Origin: Planctomycetota bacterium
Lineage (GTDB): Bacteria; Planctomycetota; UBA1135
Direction of reading: 5' to 3'
Assembly: GCA_003501525.1 (NCBI GenBank)
Contig: DNPI01000126.1
Location: forward strand, 1-18,017
Length of the DNA: 18,017 nt
Shown here: positions 1 to 6,699 of the stretch, in pieces
Numbering within the stretch: the first letter of the stretch is position 1
Layout of the letters: every line of letters starts with the position of its first letter
Program-made: the position numbers and the translations under genes
Notes under the pieces: model-generated
Databases searched by the model: none
What the model saw: only the letters and a program-made list of their open reading frames with translations
Told to the model about the DNA's origin: nothing

Positions 1-24
1 GTTCGAATCCTCTCGGGCGCACCA
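1..24 (+). tRNA. tRNA 3' end (partial, probably tRNA-Arg)
   Basis: Only the last third of a tRNA is in the window. Bases 2-8 (TTCGAAT) form a canonical T-loop, 9-13 the 3' side of the T-stem, 14-20 (CGGGCGC) the 3' side of the acceptor stem, then discriminator A and an encoded CCA at 22-24. The acceptor half implies a 5' end of GCGCCCG, which is common in bacterial tRNA-Arg. The anticodon lies outside the window, so the amino acid is an inference. Confidence 0.85.
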
Positions 25-51
25 CCCAAATCTAATTCGGTAACGCCTCCT

Positions 52-1062
52 TTGAACTCCGACTTTCTGCCCGTGGCGCAAAATTTACGGGGAATTTTGG
101 ATTTCGCCATCAAACACTCAGACAAGCAAGCAGCGCTAATTGTATGGGACGACAAATCAAAGCTTGCCAAGGTCCTGACCAAGGCCTATCGGGCATGCCT
201 TCCCAACAGCGCATGCGTGCAGTTTGAAGAAACGGAAGGCCCCGCCATTAAAGAGCATTTCGAAAATTTAAGCCCTGGCGACCTTGTCGTGCTAATTCAG
301 TCCTCAAGCTTTCGTCTCGATTCTTTTCGCATACGCCTGGAATTGTTTAAGCGAAACCTCAAGGTGATTGAACACCCTCACTTGGCAAGAATAGGCGACC
401 TCGAAATTCCCGCATACCTTGACTCTCTCGATTATGACCAAGATTATTTCATGCGAATTGGGCATGGACTCAAGCAGCGCATTGACGAGGCCGAAGTAGG
501 CATTGTCTGCAGCGGTGGGGGTGAATTGGTCTTTCCCTCTTCCTTTGAATCCGCAAAAATCAACATCGGCGACTACACCGACATGAAAAATGTCGGAGGG
601 CAATTCCCCATCGGCGAAGTTTTTACCGAATCGAAAGACCTCTGTGCCGTGAATGGTCACGTCTCCATCAGGTTCTTCGGTGACGTTGACTTTACGGTTA
701 ATAAACCCAAAGGCCCCATCACCCTAATTGTCAAGCAGGGGCAAGTGTCTGGCGTCATTAACTCAACACCAGAGTTTGATCGCGTGCTGTCCAACATCCG
801 CGCCGACGAAGGGGTAATCTGGGTCCGCGAGCTGGGGTTTGGGATTAACCGCGCATTCTCAAAAACAAGGACCGTAAGCGATATCGGGACTTTCGAGCGG
901 ATGTGCGGTGTGCACCTGTCCCTCGGCGCAAAACACCATATCTACAACAAACCAAATATTAAGAAGAAGAGGGCGAAGCACCATGTCGATGTTTTCGTCG
1001 ATACCGACACGGTCACCCTGGACGATGAGACTGTGTTCCGAAATGAGGCGTGGCTAATTTGA
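52..1062 (+). CDS. M29 (aminopeptidase T)-like metallopeptidase family protein
   Basis: Protein of 336 residues resembling the C-terminal two-thirds of the M29 leucyl aminopeptidase / aminopeptidase T family, which also includes NicX-type ring-cleaving dioxygenases. Matching landmarks are GEVF (E189), ELGFGIN (E260), VHLSLG (H288) and HHVDVF (H310/H311 and D313). They sit where the family places its two-metal ligands. A Gly/Pro-rich stretch before GEVF (about 174-187) fits the usual approach to the first Glu ligand. The protein is shorter than the roughly 400-residue peptidases, and its N-terminal half is divergent. The best start is TTG at 52, 28 bases after the tRNA, with no visible Shine-Dalgarno; GTG at 73 is an alternative. 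The gene may be expressed from the tRNA promoter. The family call is reasonable; substrate and reaction are unknown. Confidence 0.7.
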   Translation: MNSDFLPVAQNLRGILDFAIKHSDKQAALIVWDDKSKLAKVLTKAYRACLPNSACVQFEETEGPAIKEHFENLSPGDLVVLIQSSSFRLDSFRIRLELFKRNLKVIEHPHLARIGDLEIPAYLDSLDYDQDYFMRIGHGLKQRIDEAEVGIVCSGGGELVFPSSFESAKINIGDYTDMKNVGGQFPIGEVFTESKDLCAVNGHVSIRFFGDVDFTVNKPKGPITLIVKQGQVSGVINSTPEFDRVLSNIRADEGVIWVRELGFGINRAFSKTRTVSDIGTFERMCGVHLSLGAKHHIYNKPNIKKKRAKHHVDVFVDTDTVTLDDETVFRNEAWLI

Positions 1063-1083
1063 CTAGCCCTTGGCTGCTTTGGG

Positions 1084-1107
1084 GCTTCCGGCGTTAACGG
1101 AAGCTTT
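1084..1107 (+). terminator. Possible bidirectional terminator between convergent genes
   Basis: GCTTCCG (1084-1090) and CGGAAGC (1098-1104) form a perfect 7-bp stem around a 7-base loop, followed by TTT on the + strand. It lies in the 43-base gap between two convergent stop codons, where a terminator is expected. The U-tract is short, so termination strength is uncertain. An alternative pairing of GGGCTT with AAGCCC (1108-1113) is also possible. Confidence 0.45.
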
Positions 1108-1906
1108 AAGCCCTTCCCCCCAGCCACTCGCGGAGCTTGCCGTCGAACTCTTCCCAGCAAGAGGCCACAAAAATAACCGGCTGATAATCCGTTGGGTCGT
1201 AATCCCGAGAGGCCATCGCCTCTACATCAAAATCCAGAAGATTCGCTCCTTCTTCTAAGCGGCGGATTTCGCCAAACGAGGAAAGTAGCCCCGCGCCAAA
1301 GGCTCGCGGATGGCCATCTTCAATTAGGGCGCCAAACTCCATCGTCCACCAATAGACACGCTCAATCTGAGTAAGAATTGGCTCTGGCGCCCCTTGGGCG
1401 GCACGACCAAGCATTCGGTTCAAGTCAGCAATGCCAGGATGCAGAAATGACGCCGCGTGGCCCACGACTTCGTGGACAACGTCCGGCTCAGGGGTATAGA
1501 GCGGCGTACTCGGGTGACGCACATATTGCGTAGCCAGGAAAACGCCCCCGCCAAGTTGAGTTAAAAACTCGCTTGCCTCTATCAGGCCAGCTACTGGCTG
1601 CATTTGGAAACCGGTTGCCGGGAGTAAACGCTCATTTATGTCCCGCATCTGCGGAATACGGCCTTCTTCAAAGCCCAAACGAGAACACAAGGAGCGGTAC
1701 CCCGCGGGAGCAAAGCGCTGGTGCAAAGGAGCTAAATGCGTCCATATTTCGCTCCACACTCGATTTTCCTCTTGCGTGTAATTTATCTGCGGCGGTGGGC
1801 CCCCCCGGTGGTTTAGGGCTGCTTCCGCAATTGCATCGCGCCGCTCTCTGTAGCCTGGGTCTCTAAACCCGGGGTGATCCCGATCGAGCTCCACCAAGCG
1901 GGGCAT
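1106..1906 (-). CDS. phhA: Phenylalanine 4-monooxygenase (monomeric bacterial type)
   Basis: Pterin-dependent non-haem iron enzyme that hydroxylates phenylalanine to tyrosine in the cytoplasm. The 266-residue length fits the single-domain bacterial form, without the regulatory ACT and tetramerisation domains of animal enzymes. Iron ligands are visible: HEVVGH (H145, H150) and E190 in the WWTMEFG segment. The preceding RHPSTPLYTPEPD block (130-142) is the family signature. The ATG start gives a normal N-terminus. The gene begins 5 bases after the purF stop, so it is probably co-transcribed as the last gene of the run. No pterin-4a-carbinolamine dehydratase gene (phhB) is in the window. Tyrosine or tryptophan hydroxylase is unlikely because bacterial members of this length are phenylalanine hydroxylases. 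Confidence 0.93.
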   Translation of the reverse strand: MPRLVELDRDHPGFRDPGYRERRDAIAEAALNHRGGPPPQINYTQEENRVWSEIWTHLAPLHQRFAPAGYRSLCSRLGFEEGRIPQMRDINERLLPATGFQMQPVAGLIEASEFLTQLGGGVFLATQYVRHPSTPLYTPEPDVVHEVVGHAASFLHPGIADLNRMLGRAAQGAPEPILTQIERVYWWTMEFGALIEDGHPRAFGAGLLSSFGEIRRLEEGANLLDFDVEAMASRDYDPTDYQPVIFVASCWEEFDGKLREWLGGRA

Positions 1907-1911
1907 TTCGG

Positions 1912-3366
1912 CTAAGCCTGAGCGGCAAGCCGCTCTTCTTCAATGGCGGCAAGATGCGCCTTTGCCTCAGTAGTTGGGTAAGTGCCCGTAAAACAGCCTG
2001 CACAAAAATCTTCTATATCGGGATTCCCTACCTTGGCAGCATCAATCATTCTCTCAATGTCTAGGTATATCAAATGGTCTGCATCAATTTCACGACGAAT
2101 CTGCTCGACCGACCTGTCCCGAGCAACCAACTCTTGGCGAGTTGCCATATCTATGCCATATGGACAAGGGGCCCGAAGGGGTGGAGAGGTTGTCGCGAAA
2201 TAAACTTTCCGCGCTCCAGCCTTGCGAGCAACTTGAATAATCTTCCGTGAGGTGTTTCCCCGGACAATTGAATCGTCCACCAAAAGGACATCCTTTCCCT
2301 CGAATTCAAGGGGGATCGGGTTCAGCTTCCGCCGAATAGACGTCTGCCGGGCCTCTTGATCCGGCATGATGAATGTTCTGCCTACATACCTATTTTTAAT
2401 AAACCCTTCGCGGTACGGAAGGCCCATGAAATTAGCCATGCTTAGCGCGGCATCCCGAGAAGAATCCGGGATAGGAATTATCACATCCGCTTGAGGCCCA
2501 TCCGTTTCTATCCACTGCTTCGCTAGTGTTTCTCCAAACCGTCGGCGCGTCTTGTAGACGCTAAGGCCGTCCAACATCGAGTCCGGCCTCGCAAAGTAGA
2601 CTAATTCAAAAACGCACGGCCGATGTGGTTCCTCCCGCATCGACACAAATTCCGGGTCCTGGCCCGGGGTGACAAGAAAGCTTTCCCCATTGGCCAAGTC
2701 TTTCACTCTTTCAAACCCTAGCAAGTCCAGCGCAACGCTTTCGGAGGCGGCAGCCCATTCGGGGCCGCTCGGCGTATCCCGCCTCCCGATGACAAGGGGC
2801 TTTATTCCAGTCGGATCCCGAAAGGCAAACAAAGCACCTTCACCAAGAATCCCCACCACGGAATATGCCCCCAATGAGCGCTGGAAAACTCCTTCAACGG
2901 CAGCGCGAAAGCGATCGCGCAGGGGGGCAACATCTTCGGTGCCCTGGAAAGCGCGAGCGAAGGCGTAAAGAATGGCTTCGAGGTCGCAAGAAGTTTGAAG
3001 GCAGATATTTTCTTGCGGGAAAAGTCGACCCTTCAGGTCGAGAAAATTCGTGAGGTTGCCATTGTGGGCCATGCCAACCCCGAAAGGAAAATTGATATAG
3101 AACGGCTGCGAATCCTCTTCGCCTCCTGCGCCAACTGTTGGGTAGCGCACATGGCCGATGGCGATATTGCCCTTAAGCCGGGCCATGTCCTCCGGGCTGA
3201 AAATGTCCCGCACCATCCCATTTTGTTTCCTCAAGTGGAAAGCACCGTCTAGAGAAAGTATCCCCGCAGCGTCTTGCCCTCGATGTTGCAGGGAAATAAG
3301 GCCGTCATAAATCTCCGCCGACACGTCAGTGCCTGGCTGAGCTGCAATGCCAATAAAGCCGCACAT
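1912..3366 (-). CDS. purF: Amidophosphoribosyltransferase
   Basis: Catalyses the first committed step of purine synthesis, PRPP plus glutamine to phosphoribosylamine. The N-terminal class II glutamine amidotransferase domain (about 2-240) starts MCGFIGI, with nucleophile Cys2 exposed after Met removal and no propeptide. The phosphoribosyltransferase domain carries the PRPP loop VLLVDDSIVRGNTS (360-373). Four cysteines, C251, C401, C455 and C458 (the last two as CAGC), correspond to the 4Fe-4S ligands of the Bacillus subtilis-type enzyme, so this is the iron-sulfur form rather than the E. coli form. The 484-residue length is normal. There is no strong Shine-Dalgarno before the ATG, and a run of eight G (+ strand, about 3379-3386) lies in the 45-base leader after selU. 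The neighbours are not other pur genes. Confidence 0.97.
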   Translation of the reverse strand: MCGFIGIAAQPGTDVSAEIYDGLISLQHRGQDAAGILSLDGAFHLRKQNGMVRDIFSPEDMARLKGNIAIGHVRYPTVGAGGEEDSQPFYINFPFGVGMAHNGNLTNFLDLKGRLFPQENICLQTSCDLEAILYAFARAFQGTEDVAPLRDRFRAAVEGVFQRSLGAYSVVGILGEGALFAFRDPTGIKPLVIGRRDTPSGPEWAAASESVALDLLGFERVKDLANGESFLVTPGQDPEFVSMREEPHRPCVFELVYFARPDSMLDGLSVYKTRRRFGETLAKQWIETDGPQADVIIPIPDSSRDAALSMANFMGLPYREGFIKNRYVGRTFIMPDQEARQTSIRRKLNPIPLEFEGKDVLLVDDSIVRGNTSRKIIQVARKAGARKVYFATTSPPLRAPCPYGIDMATRQELVARDRSVEQIRREIDADHLIYLDIERMIDAAKVGNPDIEDFCAGCFTGTYPTTEAKAHLAAIEEERLAAQA

Positions 3367-3411
3367 GGGAGATGGCCTAGGGGGGGGACAAGAAAGAGGC
3401 CCAGGACAATC

Positions 3412-4563
3412 CTAAGCTGGCGGAGCAAGGGTTGCTCCCTGTTCGCGCAACGAAATTAGATCGCCCACCAGACCGGGCTTATCCGACCTAAGGGTCTCCA
3501 AAAAATTTCGGCCCCTGTCATGGTGCAAATAGAGAGGGTCGTAATAGTTCTCGAGCAAGCCCTTCGCCACTTCCCTCCAGCGACCTAGGGCTAAACCACC
3601 CGTCAATCGGCCAGACCACTCTGACCCCATACGAGATTCGAGGAATGGGAGGCGTTCGGCCAAGGAGGCGGAAGCGTCAGGGTGACCAAGATACTCATGA
3701 CCCAGAAAGTCGACCCGCCACTCGAGAGGAGCTTCTATCTGAATCTGATCCCCTCTTTCCATCGCCTGAAACAGGCCCAAAGGAATCTGGACGTCCCCAA
3801 CCTTCCGGCTTTCCCCTTCTATAAACCATGGAGGAGATGACATTGCCCCCAATCGGGCAACTATGGCCGACTCAAAGGCCGGTTGGCTAACTGGACTTGT
3901 GCCAATATCCCCAAGCGCGGAGGACCGGTGCTGGGCCATTCCCTCCAAATCGAGAGTGGACCCGGGCATAACCTCCTCAAGATTCCTCAGGGCGTCGGTT
4001 TTCCCCACGCCCGTGGGGCCCCGGAGAACCAATAGGGGAATAGATCCAGAGATGGAGGAAACGCTATCCATTACCCAGCCCCTATATGCCTTGTAGCCAC
4101 CCTCCAAAACGGCAACAGGGCCCTCGCCCATTAAATTTAGGAGAGCCGCCATCGAAGATGAACGCATGCCGCCTCTCCAGCAATAAACCACCTTCACCTT
4201 GGGCGCGCTGGCGAGCTCATGGTTCGTCTCTAGCCGTATTTCCCCAAGCTTCCTCCCCAGCCGCGAAGCGAGGGCTTGAAAAATACGCCCCCACTCGACC
4301 CGGGAAACAGGGCGCCCCAGTACCGCTTCAAGCTTTTGGCCAAGGCCCCGCTCTACAAGCCTAAGCCCATAGGCAAGGGCCGCTTCTGGGGATTTCTTGT
4401 GATAAAGGAGCCCCACTGCCGCGCGGCCCTGATTGTCCAGAAGAGGCACATTTCTCGCGCCTGGAACATGGTCCCTTAGAAATTCGCTGGGGCTACGAAG
4501 ATCGATGAAATCCACGCCCCTTAAGCCCCGAGCTTGGGGGAATGGAACAGAGGGAAGCCGCAA
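3412..4563 (-). CDS. selU: tRNA 2-selenouridine synthase (rhodanese plus P-loop protein)
   Basis: Also called MnmH; it replaces sulfur by selenium at the 2-thiouridine wobble base of certain tRNAs, via a geranylated intermediate, using selenophosphate. The N-terminal rhodanese domain (about 1-165) holds the catalytic Cys128 in the family motif YCWRGGMRS. The C-terminal P-loop domain begins with Walker A GPTGVGKT (182-189). Downstream blocks GDIGTSP (218-224) and FIEGESRKVGD (247-257) are typical of MnmH. The 383-residue length is normal. The longest frame starts at TTG (4561-4563), giving 16 residues before the conserved FIDLRSPSEF; a GTG at 4515 would truncate closer to the domain. No selD is in the window, so selenophosphate supply must be encoded elsewhere. 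The gene sits 22 bases after the anti-sigma-like gene. Confidence 0.93.
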   Translation of the reverse strand: MRLPSVPFPQARGLRGVDFIDLRSPSEFLRDHVPGARNVPLLDNQGRAAVGLLYHKKSPEAALAYGLRLVERGLGQKLEAVLGRPVSRVEWGRIFQALASRLGRKLGEIRLETNHELASAPKVKVVYCWRGGMRSSSMAALLNLMGEGPVAVLEGGYKAYRGWVMDSVSSISGSIPLLVLRGPTGVGKTDALRNLEEVMPGSTLDLEGMAQHRSSALGDIGTSPVSQPAFESAIVARLGAMSSPPWFIEGESRKVGDVQIPLGLFQAMERGDQIQIEAPLEWRVDFLGHEYLGHPDASASLAERLPFLESRMGSEWSGRLTGGLALGRWREVAKGLLENYYDPLYLHHDRGRNFLETLRSDKPGLVGDLISLREQGATLAPPA

Positions 4564-4585
4564 GGGCCCAGTTTATTCCCGCTGC

Positions 4586-4993
4586 TTAATAGTATTCATA
4601 GCCATAGAGGCCAGAACTAGGGGAAAAGTCCCCCCCAGACTCAAGCACCCAGGTCCCAAGCGTTTCGTTGGCCAAGGCGAGGTCAATAAAGTCGTCGGAC
4701 ACTAGGTTCCAAGCCCCCAGGTCTACAACGCCGGTCAACAAAGCCTCGACCTCGGCCCGAGACACGGCAATCGGCAGTTCCGTGATAGGAGGGGCACTCC
4801 AACCAAACCAAAAGCTCACACTTAACAATATGGCGGCCGCGGCCGCCCAGGGCCTTGCGTTCTGCCAAAGCGTCCGTGGGCTAACGACTGCCGCGTCATC
4901 TTTAATGCGGGCGTAGACGCGATCGCGAAAACCTCGTGGAGGCAAATGGGCTGAATGGCGATCCAGCATGGAGCCCAGCCAGTCCTTAGTCAT
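4586..4993 (-). CDS. Small single-pass membrane protein, probable anti-sigma factor
   Basis: Protein of 135 residues in the layout of a membrane anti-sigma factor. A charged cytoplasmic N-terminus (about 1-47) precedes one transmembrane segment (about 48-65, alanine-rich then ILLSVSFWFGW) and a mostly acidic extracytoplasmic tail ending YGYEYY. Its ATG lies inside the end of the sigma gene: the shared bases ATGACTAA hold its start and the sigma stop, an 8-base overlap that implies translational coupling. The cytoplasmic part lacks the HxxxCxxC zinc motif of the common ZAS anti-sigma domain, so the role is inferred from position and topology rather than from a recognised domain. It could instead be an unrelated small inner-membrane protein. 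Confidence 0.6.
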   Translation of the reverse strand: MTKDWLGSMLDRHSAHLPPRGFRDRVYARIKDDAAVVSPRTLWQNARPWAAAAAILLSVSFWFGWSAPPITELPIAVSRAEVEALLTGVVDLGAWNLVSDDFIDLALANETLGTWVLESGGDFSPSSGLYGYEYY

Positions 4994-5570
4994 CTTCCCG
5001 GCCCCTCAAATGCACAAGCATGGCTTTCAATTTCTCGCGGCTGCGGTGTAAGAGTGATTTCACGGCTTTCGGGCTAATGTCAAGAACTTCGCCTATAGCG
5101 GCAAGATCCAGCCCTTCGTAATGCTGTAACACCAGCGCAACCCTTTGGTTCTCCGGCAAATCCGCAAGAGCTTCGTCTAATATTTTGCTCCACTCCTGCT
5201 CGTCCAAGGGCTGGGTAACGGAATTGTCCGCTAAATCCGGAAGTTCCCCCTGCTTGGATTCCAGGTCCTGAACAGATTGCGCTTTTTTCCGAGAGTCATC
5301 GCGAATTTGATTCAACGCAAGGTTAAACGCAATCCTAAAAAGCCATGTGGTGAATAGGCCTCGGGGCTGATACCTATCCCTGGCTCGCCAAACCCGGAGA
5401 AAAACCTCTTGGGCCAAGTCCTCAATCATCGAATGAGACCCCAAGGTCTTTCGAAGCATGCCAAAAACTGAGCCCTGGTATTCAATGACAATCTTATCGA
5501 ACGCGGCGTCGTCCCCATTCTGGAACTGAACCATCCAAGCAGCCCCTACATCTAAATTGCCTCTAGCCAT
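4986..5570 (-). CDS. ECF-type RNA polymerase sigma factor
   Basis: Sigma-70 family, extracytoplasmic-function class, 194 residues from the chosen ATG at 5570. Region 2 (about 20-90) includes DLAQEVFLRVWRARDRY and the TWLFRIAFNLALNQIRD core-binding and -10-recognition helices. Region 4 (about 132-185) has LPENQRVALVLQHYEGL and the helix-turn-helix AAIGEVLDISPKAVKSLLHR. The frame stays open to 5753, but that extension lies inside lepB and looks unlike a sigma N-terminus. The 5570 start overlaps the lepB stop as ATGGCTAG. A second ATG at 5534 has a better-placed AGGGG and is a plausible alternative. No autoregulatory promoter is visible, since the region upstream is coding. The target regulon cannot be read from the window. 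Confidence 0.9.
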   Translation of the reverse strand: MARGNLDVGAAWMVQFQNGDDAAFDKIVIEYQGSVFGMLRKTLGSHSMIEDLAQEVFLRVWRARDRYQPRGLFTTWLFRIAFNLALNQIRDDSRKKAQSVQDLESKQGELPDLADNSVTQPLDEQEWSKILDEALADLPENQRVALVLQHYEGLDLAAIGEVLDISPKAVKSLLHRSREKLKAMLVHLRGREDD

Positions 5571-6699
5571 CAACCCCTGTTTTGCGAGGCAGGGACAGGG
5601 AGGGAAGGCGCAGGCCAACCCGCCCGCGAATTGCAGAGATTTTAACCGGGCCATACTGGCGGCTATCGCGACTAGACTCAGAATTGTCACCCAAAACGAA
5701 TACCTCTTCGCCCCCCAAGGCCAACACCTCCCCACAGGCATAGGTTCCGGCATTTCCCCATCGGTAATCCCTCGCGACCCCTACCTCCCGAAAAAGAGCC
5801 CCGTCACCGCCAAACCCTGCCTGCTCCCAACGCACAGATGCGGGGACATCCGCAAGAACGATAGGCTCTACTCCATCATATTCCATGGGCAAGATGAGGG
5901 GCTCACCATTTAGCGAGGCCTGCAGCGTTTGATTTGCCAGGGTAAGGAACAATTTTCCACGTGGCCGATAAGGCAAGTCTGCAGCAACCGCGAGCTCGAG
6001 TATTTTTTCGCCGCGATGCGAAGAAAGGCGCGCCTCTCGACCCTGCTGCCCGAGGCTGAGAAAAAAAGACGTGTCCCCCTCGCGGAGGACCACAAACCCA
6101 ACCGAAGACGGAAGCAACAGCTCAACATCAACTTCTATCCCAAGGTCTTCTGCCGGTCGCTGACCGGGAACCCGCTCCCCACGAAAAAGCATTCCGTCAC
6201 GCGGGGGGCCAAGAAGAAATGCTGTCGCCGTATTGCGAGCAATCCAGCCCTCTGTGTGAGGCTCAAAAAAACCCTTGTCCCCAAAAAGCCCCGCACCTGG
6301 AGAGCGAGCACTAGAGGGCAAAGGATTAACGCCAAAACTCTCCTCAATCCCAGCACCCTGCACACGAATAAGGGGGATCATTGCTGAAGAGGTAGGCATA
6401 AATGGCGACACGCGCGATCCATCAATAAAAACATCCCCATCCAAGATGAGTATCTCCTCCTCCGGAAGAGCGGCAACTCGCTTGACCGCTGAAACCCCGG
6501 AGTCCGGCTCCTTAAAAACCAAAACATCTCCCCTGCGAATATCTCCCGCGCTAACCCCATGGACCAAAACCCAATCGCCACTTGCTAGCCATGGTCGCAT
6601 TGACGGGCCATGTATCTGGGCGGGGAAGCAGGGGCCGAGCAGGCCCACAACGACACTAATAATCGCAACCGCGCCAACAGGCTTTAGCCAAGGCCTCAC
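5563..6699 (-). CDS. lepB: Signal peptidase I with a large internal insertion
   Basis: Membrane-anchored S26 serine protease that removes signal peptides from exported proteins. One N-terminal anchor (about 7-24) is followed by GPSMRP with the catalytic Ser33 and by SAVKRVAALP with the catalytic Lys73. The C-terminal box LGDNSESSRDSR (336-347) is canonical. Between these boxes, about residues 105-320, lies an insertion of some 200 residues rich in alternating beta-like segments (for example GKLFLTLANQTLQASLNGEP, 248-267). The protein is therefore 378 residues instead of the usual 200-300. The start is GTG, overlapping the mgtE stop as GTGA, with no clear Shine-Dalgarno; translation is probably coupled. 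Large insertions between these boxes also occur in some planctomycete signal peptidases, from memory. Confidence 0.9.
   Translation of the reverse strand: MRPWLKPVGAVAIISVVVGLLGPCFPAQIHGPSMRPWLASGDWVLVHGVSAGDIRRGDVLVFKEPDSGVSAVKRVAALPEEEILILDGDVFIDGSRVSPFMPTSSAMIPLIRVQGAGIEESFGVNPLPSSARSPGAGLFGDKGFFEPHTEGWIARNTATAFLLGPPRDGMLFRGERVPGQRPAEDLGIEVDVELLLPSSVGFVVLREGDTSFFLSLGQQGREARLSSHRGEKILELAVAADLPYRPRGKLFLTLANQTLQASLNGEPLILPMEYDGVEPIVLADVPASVRWEQAGFGGDGALFREVGVARDYRWGNAGTYACGEVLALGGEEVFVLGDNSESSRDSRQYGPVKISAIRGRVGLRLPSLSLPRKTGVDG

Noticed and set aside
1..51. tRNA 3' end as a phage or island attachment site
   Set aside because: There is no integrase, no second copy of the tRNA end in the window, and the following gene looks chromosomal.
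3379..3386. Run of eight G as a phase-variation tract
   Set aside because: It lies in the short non-coding gap between selU and purF, so a length change would not shift a reading frame.
5571..5753. 61-residue N-terminal extension of the sigma factor
   Set aside because: It lies inside the catalytic C-terminal part of lepB and does not resemble a sigma N-terminus.
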